Shown here in pieces: positions 10,295 through 23,005 of a stretch of 64,000 nucleotides of DNA (within the stretch, counting starts at the first letter, position 1; every line of letters begins with the position of its first letter). Both the position numbers and the translations under genes were made by a program. Origin of the DNA: Spisula solida (lineage: Eukaryota > Mollusca > Bivalvia > Venerida > Mactridae); assembly GCA_947247005.1 (NCBI GenBank), contig OX365953.1, positions 29,696,784-29,760,783 of the forward strand. The letters are read 5' to 3'. Under the pieces are notes generated by a model. That model searched no databases and had not been told where the DNA came from. It was given only the letters and a program-made list of their open reading frames with translations.

Positions 10295-13208
10295 GTATCC
10301 TTTGGCATACAGTTGTCACATTTAGTCAATGGAGCCAGTTTACAGAGACAACTGTTTTCAACAAACAAGATATATTTTCCCCCATGTCAATGCAGTTAAA
10401 TGATGCCATAGTTAAGTTTGGATTAAACGTGTCTCACATATGTCAGTCGATTTACCGCAAAGTATAATGCATAATATACTGAAACAATGCCATAAAGTTG
10501 AAGAATAGTTTTCAACAAAGAATGTGTCATTATGCAACAATTTGAGTCATATATGGATGTGAGGTAACCTTTAGAACCAGCAGTCCTGGAATTAGCTACC
10601 AATAAGTATAACAAGCAATACTTGTACTTTTATTTCTTTACTTAATCTTTACAAGTAACGGACAATTTCTCTACTCGTAGAGTACATCGCCCTGATCGAA
10701 GTCAAATGCCACAAATGAATTAATATAACTTGGGGTCTTCCTCATATAGAAACAACCGCTCTGCTCCGTCCAGAAAACTTTAACAGATTAGGTGTATAAT
10801 TAAGTTGTATCATGGTAAATGTGTCTGTGAGTCCGTGTAAACATCCACTGTGATCTCAGTACCACGTCAATATACTATGCCTTGCACACCCAGGGGCCTT
10901 ATTCAAATCATTATACAACTGAAACACAGCCTAACACCTCAAATTACCCGATATATATTTCTTAAGTTGATACTTTATACAACAAGTTGGCGATTTGAAT
11001 TCAATAATTTGCAATGTGATGCAATTAGGCATCAATACATGAACTCGTATCTCTTCTAAATTAAGACTTATTATTGGCAATGTTAGATACATCAGTGTAT
11101 GATCTTTGGATACATATATGATTAACAGTTTTCATAATCATCTCGAATCAGAAACCAGGGCACTAGGCCAAATCAAAGAACACCTTGTGAACACTACATT
11201 TTTGATACGGGTATGTTTTAACTGACCTCAAATGTATGACACTTTGGCACAGTGTGTGTCTCTGCTAACGCTAGACAAAGGGGACAAATAATACTAGTCA
11301 CGTGCAGGTAAAAATCCAGGTCACTAAACAAAAGCAAAGGAACACATCGTTAGCACTTGCGAAGATTAAAACTGGGCAACATGGAGTCACAAATGGGCAA
11401 CAAAGTCACTAATACTATATCTAATCGTGCCATATCGGGTTGAGCGCCTTTGTACGGTATTGTCCTCTTATGCTATTTTTTTCATCCTCTCGATAACTTG
11501 ACGACCTCGTGTGCTATGTTGTTCAACGGATCGTTAACAAAACATCCGATACGACCTCCTGACCGAATGGTTACAATTGAGCTAATTTATGATGTTTTAA
11601 TTCTATCAGTGTTGTTCTTATGAAATAGGTCTTAGATCCAGATAATTGTTTGAAAGATTGCGATGTTTGTCGCTTAATGATAACGTGCATTTTTAAGTGT
11701 ATACACCAGTTTTGTATGACTATTTCCAACAAAGATGCTAGCATATAGTTTAGGCTGAATTAGGAAGCATTCGTCCCCAGAGCCTTCAAATCCACTCTGT
11801 AGCAGTAGTTAACGAGACTGATTATCTTATATGTGCCTGGTGTCAAAACAAAACCCAAATTGGTTAACTACTTTTTGTGTCACGAATTCAACCAAAAATA
11901 CAAATGGTAAAATTTGAGACAAATTGATATCTCAGCAGTAAATGTCTGAATAAAAATCATTTCTTCAAATGTGACAATAAAATGCAAAGAAATTTCGAAG
12001 AACGTTACTTTCGGTAATGCTTAAATTGTCTGATAATTTGTGCTTTCCTTTGCGAAGTATGGAAGGAAATTGATATTCAGTGTAAATCCTTTCTAATGGG
12101 AAACGTTTGCTTTATTGCAATGTTTTCTAAATCAGTCTGATATATGTATCCCTCATTATATTCAGTAATATATGTGTAATGTAATTTTATCTTTTCATCA
12201 CACTTTACGTTGACAAAACGACGAGTAATATCATCGTTCTACTGTATATCTTAGTAAAGTTTATACATGTACATACTTGATCAGACAATTCCTATGTTCC
12301 ATGGCATTATTAGATTTGGTCAAGTACTCATTTTCTCTTCTTTGCTTTCAGAAGGTACACGCTTTCCAGGAAACTGACTGGTCTCGTAATTAGTTAATGA
12401 TAAAATTACACCAAATTATTTTAATACCCAAAAGTAATAAATAAGGAGAAAAGACTGAAGCGGTCAGAGAACATAAAAGCACAATGGCATTATTCAACTG
12501 GTAAGACGGTTATTTCATGTCCAAATGCCATCATATTAAACCACAAGACCATTTAATAATATTAATGTTCCAGAATAGCATCGAGATAGCAATTCCTCGC
12601 CATTTTCTAATGGAGCTAATTTGTTCATTTAACACGTGGGAATTGAACCAGTCTAGGAGAATTTCGCCATTATGAGGATTTCTAACATACAATGTGTGGA
12701 ACTAACAATGAGTTTTGAGATTAATATTTGACGACGTATAACCATGACCGCGATTTCTTTTTATTATGGCGAGGGGACATCACTGAAAATGGCAATGGCC
12801 TTACACACAACTGACTTAATATTGTCCTGTTGTATCAGAAACTGGACATTTTATTGTAAATTCGTGTTCATAGCTGATCTGAGCACTTTAAATGTGCTTA
12901 TAAGTGGTCAAGCTATTACGATTACTTGATGTCTGGCATGTATGCCGTCAGTTTACAATTTCTCTAGAGTTGACATGGAGCATGATCTATATGTACTCTT
13001 GCATGGCGTGTCGATACTCGAGTGAGCGATTGAAATAGGAAGATCGTTCTATGATAGTGTCTATAAAACAGGAAACACCAATTAGAAACTCACTTTGTGT
13101 TAAAGAGGCCCATATTGGCATAATATACAATTCGGACACCTTTAATGCATAATCGACCCTCAATTTGATATCCGTGCTGTATCGAAGATAAACTGTGCGT
13201 AGTTTCGT

Positions 13209-14605
13209 AAGTAAGTAAGTAAAGTCTATATTTTACTAGGCTTACACATTTACAATAACGCAATCTTCCATATGGGCCTCAACATATTTACATATACGCA
13301 CACATGAGTACACTATATAAGGGATAAGTTACATAGAAATAACACAGTATTAATTCCGTAGAAATGTATTGAACACTGTACATGACTACTGAAAATAAAC
13401 ATCTTTACATTTGCAAATAATAAAGACATGCTAACAATTTGCTCAATTTGCTATATTGTGCTCAAAACATATTCACATGATGGGTATGTTGTATTGCATT
13501 GCTTAGCTATGGGTATTTCTATTTGATGTATGCATTTTGGAATTTCTGAAATGAGTCTGATGCTCGTACTGACTTAGGTATATTATTTTATATTTTCGGT
13601 CCCGAGTAAGCAAGTGATTTTCTAGAAAATTCAAATTTTGGTGATGGTACAAATAGTTCTTCATTGGTTAATGATCTTAGGTTACATGAATGAACTTGGT
13701 TTAATTTTGTAAATATTTGTATTTTGAAAACTGATTATCATTGTGTGATTTGTACACAATAATAGATTTTTTATATTCAACTCTTTAGTAATATTTCATC
13801 CACTGAAGTTTATTGAAAAGAATCTCAGACGAAGTTTCGAAGTCTTTTGCGTCAAGTGACACGTGCTGCCCGTTTTTGCTATTTTTAAACTTGGTTACAA
13901 TGATTATGTCAACAACATCTAGGTTAAGTTCGATATTGGGTCATCCGGGGTCAAAACTAGGTCACAAGGTCAAATCATAGAAAAACCTAGTATAGTCACT
14001 AGAGGTCACAATTTTGACCTAATCTTTATGAAACTTGGTCAGAGTGATCATCTCAACAAAATCTAGGTCAAGTGTGATATTGCGTCATACGAGGCCAAGA
14101 ACTAGGTCACTAGGTCAAATCACAGGTCTTGCATGTGAGTGACCTAGGGGCCATTGGGCCCTCTTGTTATATTCAACTCTTTAGTCATATTTCATCCACT
14201 GAAGTTTATTGAAAAGAATCTCAGAGTAAGTTTCGAAGTCTTTTACGTCATGTATGACACGTGCTGCCCGTTTTTGCTATTTGATGATTCCATCAATGAG
14301 TATTTTATCAGTGTCAGTCCCAATTGAACAGCAATAATCTAGGTGTGGGAGGATGTAAGCATTAAAAAATAATTTTCTTGTTGGTACATCCAGGTATTGT
14401 TTGATTCGCATGCGTAGATAGAGTTGTGTATTGCATTTATTGTTTTGTCAATGTAAGATTCCCTTTTGAGTGAGTTATCTACATTTATTCCAAGAAGTCT
14501 TTCATTTTCTGAAATTTCAATGTAATGGTTTTGTAATTTTAATTTGATGTGTGGGATGCTTGGTTTGTTGGTACATCCACAGTGATCACCGTTGTGTGTC
14601 AAATA
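13209..14605 (-). mobile_element. 5'-truncated LINE (CR1/Jockey-like) remnant on the minus strand
   Basis: Read on the minus strand, 14602-14200 encodes reverse-transcriptase C-terminal sequence: NERLLGINVDNSLKRESYID, then after gaps PHLDYCCSIGTDTDKILIDG, a stop, and QKRAARVIHDVKDF. Further on, about 13720-13500, comes a typical LINE tail segment resembling SLTNEELFVPSPKFEFSRKS and SLAYSGPKI, with stops. The 3' end carries an (ACTT)n-type tail, seen on + as AAGTAAGTAAGTAAAG at about 13209. Flanking sequence rejoins the unit at TATGTTTACGTAATCTG (14606; unit 2 equivalent near 42395). It is dead: stops, gaps, and an inserted repeat at 13886-14167. No endonuclease or 5' part is present. Confidence 0.75.
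13886..14167 (+). mobile_element. Dispersed repeat 'A' fragment nested in the LINE
   Basis: The fragment shares AAACTTGG(T/G)(T/C)ACAATGAT-like, GGTCATCCGGGGTCA and CACTAGAGGTCACAATTTTG with 909-1320, and ends with GGGCCATTGGGCCCTCTTGT. It interrupts the LINE remnant and is flanked by two near-identical copies of LINE sequence, 13772-13885 and 14168-14282. Confidence 0.7.
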
Positions 14606-14934
14606 TGTTTACGTAATCTGTGCAACTCTGACACTGGACGAAAACAAAGTCCTGCGGAGATATTAGCAGACAAAATCTCTCTTTGATCACTCTAATTCAA
14701 AGTTTGGTAATTGTCGGTTAGCAGGTGAGAATGTCTGTAGTTACCGTTCATTTATCCGAATCTTTGATCCCGATAAATAAGTTTGATAACATTTCATTGC
14801 TAGGAAATAATTACTTGCCAACGTGCGTGATGATCGTCTGCATCTAGTCTATGGAGGAAATAGATATATCCACCAAACTTGTGGTATTCAAAGATAAAAA
14901 TTTAAATTACTCTAATTACCGCTAAGAAGAGGGG

Positions 14935-15140
14935 TGTATTGTTATGCTTATGCCGGGCTGTCGGTCTGTCTGTTTGTAGACCAAATGGTTTCAAATCGAT
15001 AACTCAAGAAGTTATCAACCTTTACATGGAGGTTGGTCATCAACAGTAGACGGCCCATATTGATTTTGAAGTCAGTAGGTCACTGTGACCTTTGAAGTCC
15101 AATTACGGAACTTGGTCAATATTTTTGTCCATAAAGTCCA
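14935..15140 (+). repeat. AGGTCA-type dispersed repeat 'B' in unit 1
   Basis: It contains GTCTGTCTGTTTGTAGACC, TTTACATGGAGGTTGGTCAT and TTTTGAAGTCAGTAGGTCAC. Equivalent insertions sit at the same place in unit 2 (42715-43640, interrupted), unit 3 (49905-50170) and unit 4 (56040-56310), so it was part of the unit before it was amplified. Confidence 0.7.
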
Positions 15141-15514
15141 GGTAAATTTTGAAAGTGGTCGAAGAATAACGATGTGTTTGCTCCTATATTCCTAAAACTG
15201 GAGACAGAATGGAATCTCGGAACTGGGTCACGGGGATCACCAAATAAGCAGCTTTTAAACATTTAAGGACTAGAATTGTGCTTTAATTATAATAATTCTT
15301 GAGCAATGACCAACAGGCGAGCGTTATTGGATCCTCTCAGTTTAGTCTTATTGACTGCAAAACTTATGTTCAACTTTGTAATTTAAAAACTAAAATAAAA
15401 TATTAGAACCTACTATTTTACTCCGACATATCCTTAGAGCTTTACTCGGAACAAGTTAAAACATTCTGCGTAAAGGTTTGATGCATCATTAGCATTAATC
15501 ATCTACCAAACATA

Positions 15515-15880
15515 CACCTGAGTACTGTACCTAATTATCAATACCAGTAGCTATATATTGTCAACAGCAGTGATTTACTGCAACATTGTGTCAAGTGGGT
15601 AATGACGGTAAATAACTGTTATTTGCTCTAACTTCGTCCTGTCGTTTAAGTTAATCATACAAGATGTGAGTATTTCCGGCCGGTCGTTATTTGCACTTTC
15701 CGTTAAAATATTTTCATTTGACTCGAATGTGATTTTACCAATATTGAGGTTAAGAGTAGTGGTTGTCGCTTTGTCCAGATCAATATGTTTGATTGGTCGT
15801 CTGTGGTGTTCACTGGTTTAGGAGGAGGATTACGTTTTATTAGAACACCGGAGTGAGAGCAGCATTGCTTCTATTTTACG
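15515..15880. repeat. Block e, the best-kept segment of the downstream unit
   Basis: The block includes AGTGATTTACTGC, AAGTGGGTAATGACG, ATTTCCGGCCGGTCG, GGTTAAGAGTAGTGG and GATTGGTCGTCTGTGGTGTT. Copies lie at about 43760-44130, 50440-50780, 51100-51440 and 56570-56930, so it is present five times, including a local doubling in unit 3. An inverted CCAAT box (ATTGG) sits in its most conserved part. Function unknown; regulatory or ncRNA roles are speculation. Confidence 0.6.
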
Positions 15881-18380
15881 AGAGAATAATTGAAAATGTC
15901 ACAGAAGCGTTAATTTTCAGACATATTATTCACAATACAAGTAAAATGCTCCCACAGAAGTTGTATTGAATATTGTGTATCGAGCAATTAACTCTGCATA
16001 GTTTTTTTCAATGTTCCTCTATCGGCCAGATAATTAGTTTTCTGATTCATAGATATTACGTGATCCATTCGAATTGTTTGTTTATTTACAAAGTTGAAAA
16101 TGAGTACTTTTAGGACCATGTGACAGGGATACCTCCATCAGATTCTCCCTTCCTTAACTCATGCCATTGATACTTTCATCGTGCTCTCGCGTCCATTTCT
16201 TCAAAATTAAGGAACGGAATGGCAGGAAATGGGTACGCATTGTCATCCGAAATAAGATGTAGTCTACAAGAAGCGCTAGATTATCTAGGTCATATACCTT
16301 TCGTTTTAAAACGAAAATACATAGTTCTACAACCACTCTAAAACGAGCTTTTGAAAATATACCCTTCAAACGTTAGTTCTGAAGTTTGGCACTTACCAAG
16401 TACTCTTGTCTTTCATGTACACACTTGTCGTTATCGCTGAATTAACTGTATTATTAGGATTGCATGACCTGTTACATGAGACTATACGCTCCCCTTTCTA
16501 CTCATGAAAGTATAAATAGTGAAGCTCGTCTTGTGGACTATACTTTCGAATGTCCAGCTTGAGTGCATGTACAAAGCGTCATAGAAATAATTTTTACATT
16601 TTTTTATCACAAACATTTTGTGTTATACAATTTATATAAATGGAAATGTTCGTAGTCCCTTTGATCAAATAGAGGCGGTCATCAGCAGTTACAGACGTGG
16701 GAAACTCATCTTGAAGCAGTGCCCATTTGTGATTAGATAGAAGGATTTCCAGTTGTATATGCCCACCGGAAATGAACTAAAATGTTCAACACGGCCACGA
16801 CTACGTCAATCCTTAACACTAACGAGTAATCTCTTCAAAGTAAATTGGCTGTTCTAAATGTTTGCTCTCCATCACTGCTTGTTTCATGTTAGCAATTACT
16901 GAAACGACCGACGTTACATCTCTCCACAACACTTCATGATGAATTTACGTGTCAAACATACAAAACTATTATGACACATCAGTCCTGATTGATAATTTGA
17001 TGGTATTCATGAACCAACTAAACTTGTTTGCCTTGTCAACATGTAAATATAATATTGCTAGACATAGTTCATTTCTAGTGAAAAATTCCCGTCAACGTGT
17101 CGTACTTAAGTATCCAGGACCGTCCGGCATGTTGATGTTTGCATCATACTATATGTCAAGTTCATTGTTAGAATGTCCACGTTGGTGTCTGTGTATTCAT
17201 TGCATGCGTTACATATCGCATCCGTTGGATGGAGCTTTCGTATTGTTTAGTGTTGAGAGATGAACTAGATGTCTCAGTATTCATTGTACGTTTTATATAT
17301 CACACATGTTGGATGAAGCAGTCGTAATTTCCGTTTTTGCTGATAATACCGCACATCGTCTGAACTTGGCTCTGAATCATTGACACAAACCACTGTAAGA
17401 GCGATGGGTCGAGACGTTAGACATGTTCAATTCTGTGAGGAGTGTTTCCGGTCGTATCAAATGTATACTTACTAAAATATTCTCTTCAACCCCAGTGGGA
17501 CATAATGCTTCAACCAGTTGTCTTTCGCTTGTCCTTAAGAGTATCTACCTCTCTTTTTATACCAGGTAGTGTCCATTGTTGAGCAAGTTTGCTTCATGTC
17601 CTGTCAATTTCTTGCGTCTTGAACATATTTTTGTTACTTTTGTTATATAGTTAGGCCGGAAGGTTTCATTAATTGTTCTGTGGAAGCCTCAAGTCTTTCG
17701 TGAATGCATAAAACATAGGAAAGAACATTACACATCGAGTTGACTGTTGTCTGTAAAGGGGTTCCACAATCATTCACCAAACTTGTGAATAAACGACGCC
17801 TCCATAACAAGCTGTATCAACAGATCGTCTCGACAAACACCGTTTAGGAAGATTACTGCAATTTTCACAATTGGACAGTACCAACTGTATGTGACAAGCT
17901 GTATGTTATATACACATATGGCAAATGCATATATCCAGCGAGTGATTTAAGCCATTTTGCCAGTCATATACGGCCGATTATATAACGAAGTAAACTTATT
18001 TCTGGAATAAACCATATAAATCAGGACTTCTCTGCAAACAAGTAGTAAATTAACAAATGAACGAGAACATATATGTACCTCCGTAGGTTAGCGCGCTTGT
18101 CGTCTAATCTGGCGACCCGGCTACAACGACAGTCATATCTCTGCCATATTTTAGCAGAAAGCTGACTGGCAAATAAAGGCTATGCCCAGCATGTAACCAT
18201 CGTCACGGGGAACAACCTGGGTGACAATATTGCGTTATACTTAACTCATATAATCGGACGGTCTGCACATATATACAGGTGGCAATATTGATCACTAATG
18301 TAGACAGTACCACGATGTACTCTAATTTCTAGATTTCATGGTAGAAACATTATCTCCGGACATACGAATATTGACCATTT

Positions 18381-19875
18381 GCGTTTGTAATACAAGACAC
18401 CTGCTAATATTGGTTATGTCGTATCCCCACCCAGGTAGGTAATATACTCCATGATCCCCTAATATACTGACATCATTCAATGGTGACAAATGTTTCAAAA
18501 TGCTCTTTGTATCAATTCAGTATACAGTTTACTAACATATTTGTTACAACGACATTTTGATTTACATATTCCATTTTACTACAGCAACCTTAGGTAAATA
18601 GATTATTATACCGTTGTTTTAGTGAATAGAACAGAACGGAAACCAATCAGACGATAATATAATTGCTGCACCCGTGGTTACGTGCACTGAATTTGTTACC
18701 CTGCGGATCACTGGTTCAAATGCTGGTCACACCCTTTCATAAACATTTGACGTCAATGTTGATTTTCCTTAACATGAGGACAATTTGCTGGTTCCCGCGG
18801 AAGGGTAAGTTCGTACTGAATTGGATACAGTCCAGGAAAACTGGTAACGTGAATCTGCAGTCAAATTTAACTGAACAATTGTTGGGAAACCGTGTAAAAT
18901 CCGAAGAAATTTAAATAAATCATATGATTTTGATTTGGTGAATTGGCAGTTACCTATGAAAATTGACACTGCTCAAAACACTGGTTTTACAGTATGTTTA
19001 TTTGAAGATCCTTTTCTTACATCATTTAAGTCCAATAATTCACTATATATGATGTTGGGTATTGATGTATTATTTCAAATTCTTCTCTCGCGTTGAAATC
19101 GATTTAAATAAATAAGTTTTAATGAAGATTGGCGTTAGCTTCTTCTTCGAGTGTTTGTGACAGTCGCCTCGTTTTAACTAGAATTGATGAAATGCTAATT
19201 GCTGTCTCTGCACCCAATGCTAAATTAGTGGGAAAATTGAATTTAAATTGCAGAATTTCTGGTGTCAGTTTTAATATGCATCACCGTGTTCTGTGAAGTT
19301 TCATGTCATCAGTTTGTAAACTTTATAGCCAAACAGTAAATATTGGTCTCCTCTCTCAGAGAGATTTATTTCACTGGGTATGGTATTTCAGGCAGCAGAA
19401 TTTGGGTGTTAAATTTGGATGAATTCTTTAAAGGTTTTTAGTGCCAGTTTCAGCTGTTTTCAAGTGGCCATACTGTTGTTTTAGATAGCTGAAGGGTAAT
19501 AAACTAATTTATTTTCAGCTTGAGTCCTAACAAAAAATGGTAGCAATATTTTTTAGTAATCTCATTTCATGTTTCTGTTTCTTAAAAAACCCAGGGGATT
19601 GTCCTGCAGTGCAGGTTTAATTTGTTGAGGGATGTTGATCATTAGGGACAGACAATTTGAAGGTTTTCACTTTGATTTCATTCATAAAAGGACTTCTCAC
19701 ATTACGTTGATATTGAAATTCCAGATCAGATTTCATCAATCAGTGACCCCCACACAATACCATATTTCTAGTAATTATACAATGTTTGATGTTGTTACTT
19801 TTACTATAATTAAAAGGCAGTCACTTTCCATAAAAGTGATTCTTTCTCAATTAATAAAGAACTGATTAATACAGA
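18381..19875. other. Gene-poor spacer between unit 1 and RPAIN-B, first part
   Basis: No gene recognised. The only repeat noted is 18381-18480, whose GCGTTTGTAATACAAGACACC and GGTAATATACTCCATGA steps recur in altered form at 23767-23830. Reading frames are short and interrupted, with no recognisable protein motif. Confidence 0.5.
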
Positions 19876-20103
19876 TTTAAAAGTGTACTTTTCATAAATA
19901 CAAATGTCCTTTTCATTCCACAAATGGATATACACTTTCCATTAAAAGAGATACACTGTTCATAGAATAAAGTTGTACTTTCCATAAATATATATATTCT
20001 TTCCACAAATGGAGATACACTTTCCATTAAGTAGATATACACTTTTCATAAATAGAGATACATGTATACCTTCCATTAATATATATTTTTTCCACCAATG
20101 AAG
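19876..20103. repeat. Degenerate short-period tandem repeat
   Basis: Imperfect repeats of about 22 bases based on ATACACTTTCCATAAATGGA-like motifs (for example near 19930, 19980, 20022, 20045). Strongly AT-rich and probably a decayed minisatellite. It directly abuts the SINE that follows. Confidence 0.6.
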
Positions 20104-20310
20104 ATACACCAAGAGGTTACCGTGGGCGCACACTTTGGGATCAAGAGGTTCTGGGTTAAATTTTTGCCTTTTCTCTGAGCAAGACAAACCCACATGCTCT
20201 CCTTTACCCAGGTGTTTATATCATCTAAGGTACCTGCAAGTGTCAAAAGCCAATGTGGTGTGGCTGCAAGTGGTGCCGAGAGTAACAGCCGACTTGTGAC
20301 TCAGTTGAAC
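20104..20310 (+). mobile_element. tRNA-derived SINE
   Basis: The head resembles a tRNA gene: an A-box-like stretch (AGAGGTTACCGTGGGCGCAC) and a B-box-like stretch (GGTTCTGGGTTAAATTT, near GGTTCGAATCC). It is followed by a body with GAGCAAGACAAACCCACATG, CTCCTTTACCCAGGTG and TACCTGCAAGTGTC, a pattern widespread in invertebrate SINEs. The B box is mutated, so pol III activity is doubtful. The 3' boundary is approximate. Confidence 0.65.
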
Positions 20311-22338
20311 AGACGCATGTCTGATGATAGACTATTACTTGGTGATTAACTTTCTTTTACTATAATAAGAGATAGGCTTGTCAAACTTACTTCTAATATC
20401 ACAGATGCTCAGATTTCCCAGAGGCATGAATCTAACCGGACAGCTTTCAGACGAAGTATGTAATAAATACTGTAATGCACAGACAGTGTACAAGCAGTAG
20501 CAGCGACTTCAGCCACACGTGTTAGAGACAGACACAGAATGTACAATCCGTATCCACAAATGTGGACATTTCAAACCAGCCTGTTTACTGACACCCACAA
20601 TGAAGAACACGCTGCATGGCTCTTGAAATAAGCATATATCACCATAAAGGGTGGGAATTGCATAATTATGATAACTATATTACTGAAGTTAACAGTGTTT
20701 TGGATGAATATGCCATGACTTTCTACTTTCGAGCATAATTCTACAAGACAATCAAAACTTTTTGAAGTCATAACCTTTACAAATGCCTTGTGGAACTGGG
20801 TAGGTTAGAACTGTTAAAGAGACAGTTCAGCGAATCTTGTTTGGTATATCGGTCATCGTATATGACAGAAAATTTGTTGAGAAACTGTTAAACCTGAAGA
20901 AACGTAATTAACGAATGCCTTGACTCGGATAACAATAGAAGTTATAACTTATATTTGACTTAAGTGTTCAGACCCAGACAGAATAATGTTCTGATGAAAA
21001 TCTGTACAAATGTTTTAACATTGTTCGGTACAACAAATGTTTTAACATTGTTCGGTACATAAAAATTATCTCCCGACTTATTTATGTATGTCAGAATGAA
21101 ATCTGTCTACATATCTCTGAAACAAATGAGAGATAGTTAGCCAAATGTGACAATCTGGAGTCAGTGTAATAGGTTTGCCATATAAAACGTACTTGAAGGA
21201 TTGCACAGAGAATTTGACCTGATCCTGACCTTTATGCATGAATTTATTACAAGGTTCTTGCATTGAGTAAATAAATTTCCGCAAGCGAATCGTGCTATAT
21301 CTGTCCTTTAGATTTGTGTTAGTATTACACATCGGGCGTCTTCATGATAGTCCCCCTTATAAAAAACTTACAACCGGGATAATAAATATAGACAATACTA
21401 GTATATTAGCTGTTAAATTATGCTAATAGAAGGTTGAGAGTCGTGTCGAATTCCCCGGACAGTATATCAGTGATTATTTCTTGCACTGGTTGCCTGGGTA
21501 CTAAAAGTCTCGTTTATCACATTGTTTCAGCATTAATGCAACTTTGGGATTAGATTTTAGATTTCGTTAATATTTTAATGTATTAAAAAACACAGAACTC
21601 TCAATAATCACAAATAGGGTTTTGTAAATGGACAATCATAGTATCCAATTATTTGTAGTTAATTTTAGTTGTTTTAATTGTTCAGTGTGGGAGCTGGGAG
21701 CAATTTGCTATTAATGAGTAATTGTGTTTGTAATTAACATCCTTTAGTTAATTGTATAAGATAGAAGTAAATGAAAACACTTAGAGAAATGTGATATTTC
21801 TAGCTGGGAAAATTCCTGATAAGTACCTCATTCTGGTGAATGTTTATGTAACTAAACAAGAACATTTTATGTACCGATCGTTATCTATTGTTTTACACTT
21901 GCCTAATTTAGCTGTCATTTTAAACTTAGCACACATTCTCTAGTTTACTCATTATAAATTTGATAGACGTTGAAAACACCTAATCATGTAGTGATTTAAC
22001 TAGAAGAGAAAGTCAAGCATTCTGTAAAATGTCTGTTTAAAATTTCCACATCAAGAGTATAATACTGTATAATACTGGTACTCAGTAATTGAAATGTCAG
22101 TACACAGTTTATTGCCATGCACTAAAATACAGAGCTTCTGTCTGGATATTTCCCGGCTGGGATACATCCCTATAACACTTTGATTTCTGCTACATTGTTT
22201 CTATTGTGATTTGAATTCAAAGTTATCTGTCACAACCGAGTAAACAAACTAAGTAAAATCTAACAACACGATCGATTATTACAGGTGTGTCAGGACTAAG
22301 TCCTAACATCATTAGTACATTTAAATGATCAAAACTTT
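20311..22338. other. Gene-poor spacer, second part
   Basis: I see no gene or RNA here. A short perfect tandem duplication lies at 21004-21060 (period about 27 bases, ACAAATGTTTTAACATTGTT). The rest is AT-rich unique-looking sequence. Confidence 0.5.
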
Positions 22339-22440
22339 AACTGCCATATCGCCGAGTGGTTAACAGCTATGGTCGTGTGGGTCTTATTTTGAACATATAT
22401 ACAATTTACTGCGTGTTCAAATCCCAACAATGCCTAGATT
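22339..22440 (+). pseudogene. tRNA-Ser/Leu-like pseudogene or SINE head
   Basis: An A-box-like CGCCGAGTGGTTAACAG near 22350 and a B-box-like GTGTTCAAATCCCAACA near 22410 are spaced as in a long-variable-arm tRNA. The acceptor and anticodon stems do not pair, so it is not a functional tRNA. Confidence 0.45.
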
Positions 22441-22735
22441 TTTTAATTTTGCTTAAACTATGTATATTAATGCTTTTGCTCTGACTCTGATGATTACATA
22501 CATACAATTTATAAACTTGGTCTATTCGCATTTGTATTTCAGCACACTAGAATTAAGTTCATCCTATGAAGGTGGAAATTCTGCAATTTTTGCATTCAAT
22601 TTACTAGTAAAAATAAAAAAACAGCATATATATATCAAGCCAGCTACTTTTTTCGCAAAGAAAAATTTGATAAAATTTATTTGTCGATATAAAAACATCA
22701 GAAAAAACTTTTAAAAAGCATAACAAAGAAAAAGC

Positions 22736-22840
22736 GTATCAGACTGGATTCGAACCTTTACTTGGATTTCACCAATGATTTATGCTGATACCATGCATTT
22801 AACGCACTATGGTAAGAACGCTAATGAAATAAACTACGCT
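22736..22840 (-). pseudogene. tRNA-like pseudogene on the minus strand
   Basis: The plus strand GACTGGATTCGAACC near 22741 is the complement of a GGTTCGAATCC B box. Upstream on the minus strand is a weak A-box-like stretch (TAGTGCGTTAAATGC). No complete cloverleaf can be drawn. It faces the similar fragment at 22339-22440 about 300 bases away. Confidence 0.4.
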
Positions 22841-23005
22841 TATTTTAATACATAAAGCTATGGTCAAAGATGGTTTGAGTAGAGTAAGAGCGCTGATTGG
22901 TCAATACATACATTTACCTATTAAGAAATGGAACATTCTGGCGGTTTTGACAGATATCTTTGAATCGACAGTACCTGCGTAGACAATAAAATATACCACA
23001 ATCGT

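Larger units (their letters stand above)
10295..18380. repeat. Downstream unit 1 (follows RPAIN-A), non-coding repeated block
   Basis: About 8.1 kb that recurs, in the same order but with gaps, in five further copies at 40075-64000. Landmark blocks here, with counterparts elsewhere: (a) TTAGAACCAGCAGTCCTGGA near 10570 (40409, 47004, 59150, 62660); (b) GACAATTTCTCTACTCGTAG near 10660 (40498, 47091, 59236, 62746); (c) GTCCCCAGAGCCTTCAAA near 11773 (48130, 60277, truncated 63307); (d) AACAATGAGTTTTGAGAT near 12704 (41764, 49072); (e) GATTGGTCGTCTGTG near 15791 (44041, 50707, 51361, 56848); (g) TTCAACACGGCCACGAC near 16784 (44741, 52938); (i) CTCGACAAACACCG near 17828 (46081, 54654); (j) GGACATACGAATA near 18358 (46503, 55051). 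A LINE remnant is inserted at 13209-14605. Open frames inside are short and not shared between copies; I call no gene. Confidence 0.8.

Noticed and set aside
12055..12085. TGGAAGGAAATT as a WKE-type RPAIN exon 1 candidate
   Set aside because: It lies downstream of RPAIN-A inside unit 1, lacks the preceding prolines and a start codon, and recurs as unit repeat sequence at 41151.
16949..17263. 104-codon + strand frame inside unit 1
   Set aside because: No recognisable domain, and the frame is broken by indels and stops in units 2 and 3, where the DNA itself is kept. It is not behaving as a protein gene.
18075..18130. Possible tRNA or SINE head (GGTTAGCGCGCTTGTCGTCT)
   Set aside because: It has an A-box-like word, but no B box follows at tRNA or SINE distance; too weak to annotate.
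18663..18735. GGTTCAAATGCTGGTCACACC as a tRNA B box
   Set aside because: No A box or cloverleaf upstream; a single imperfect word is not enough.
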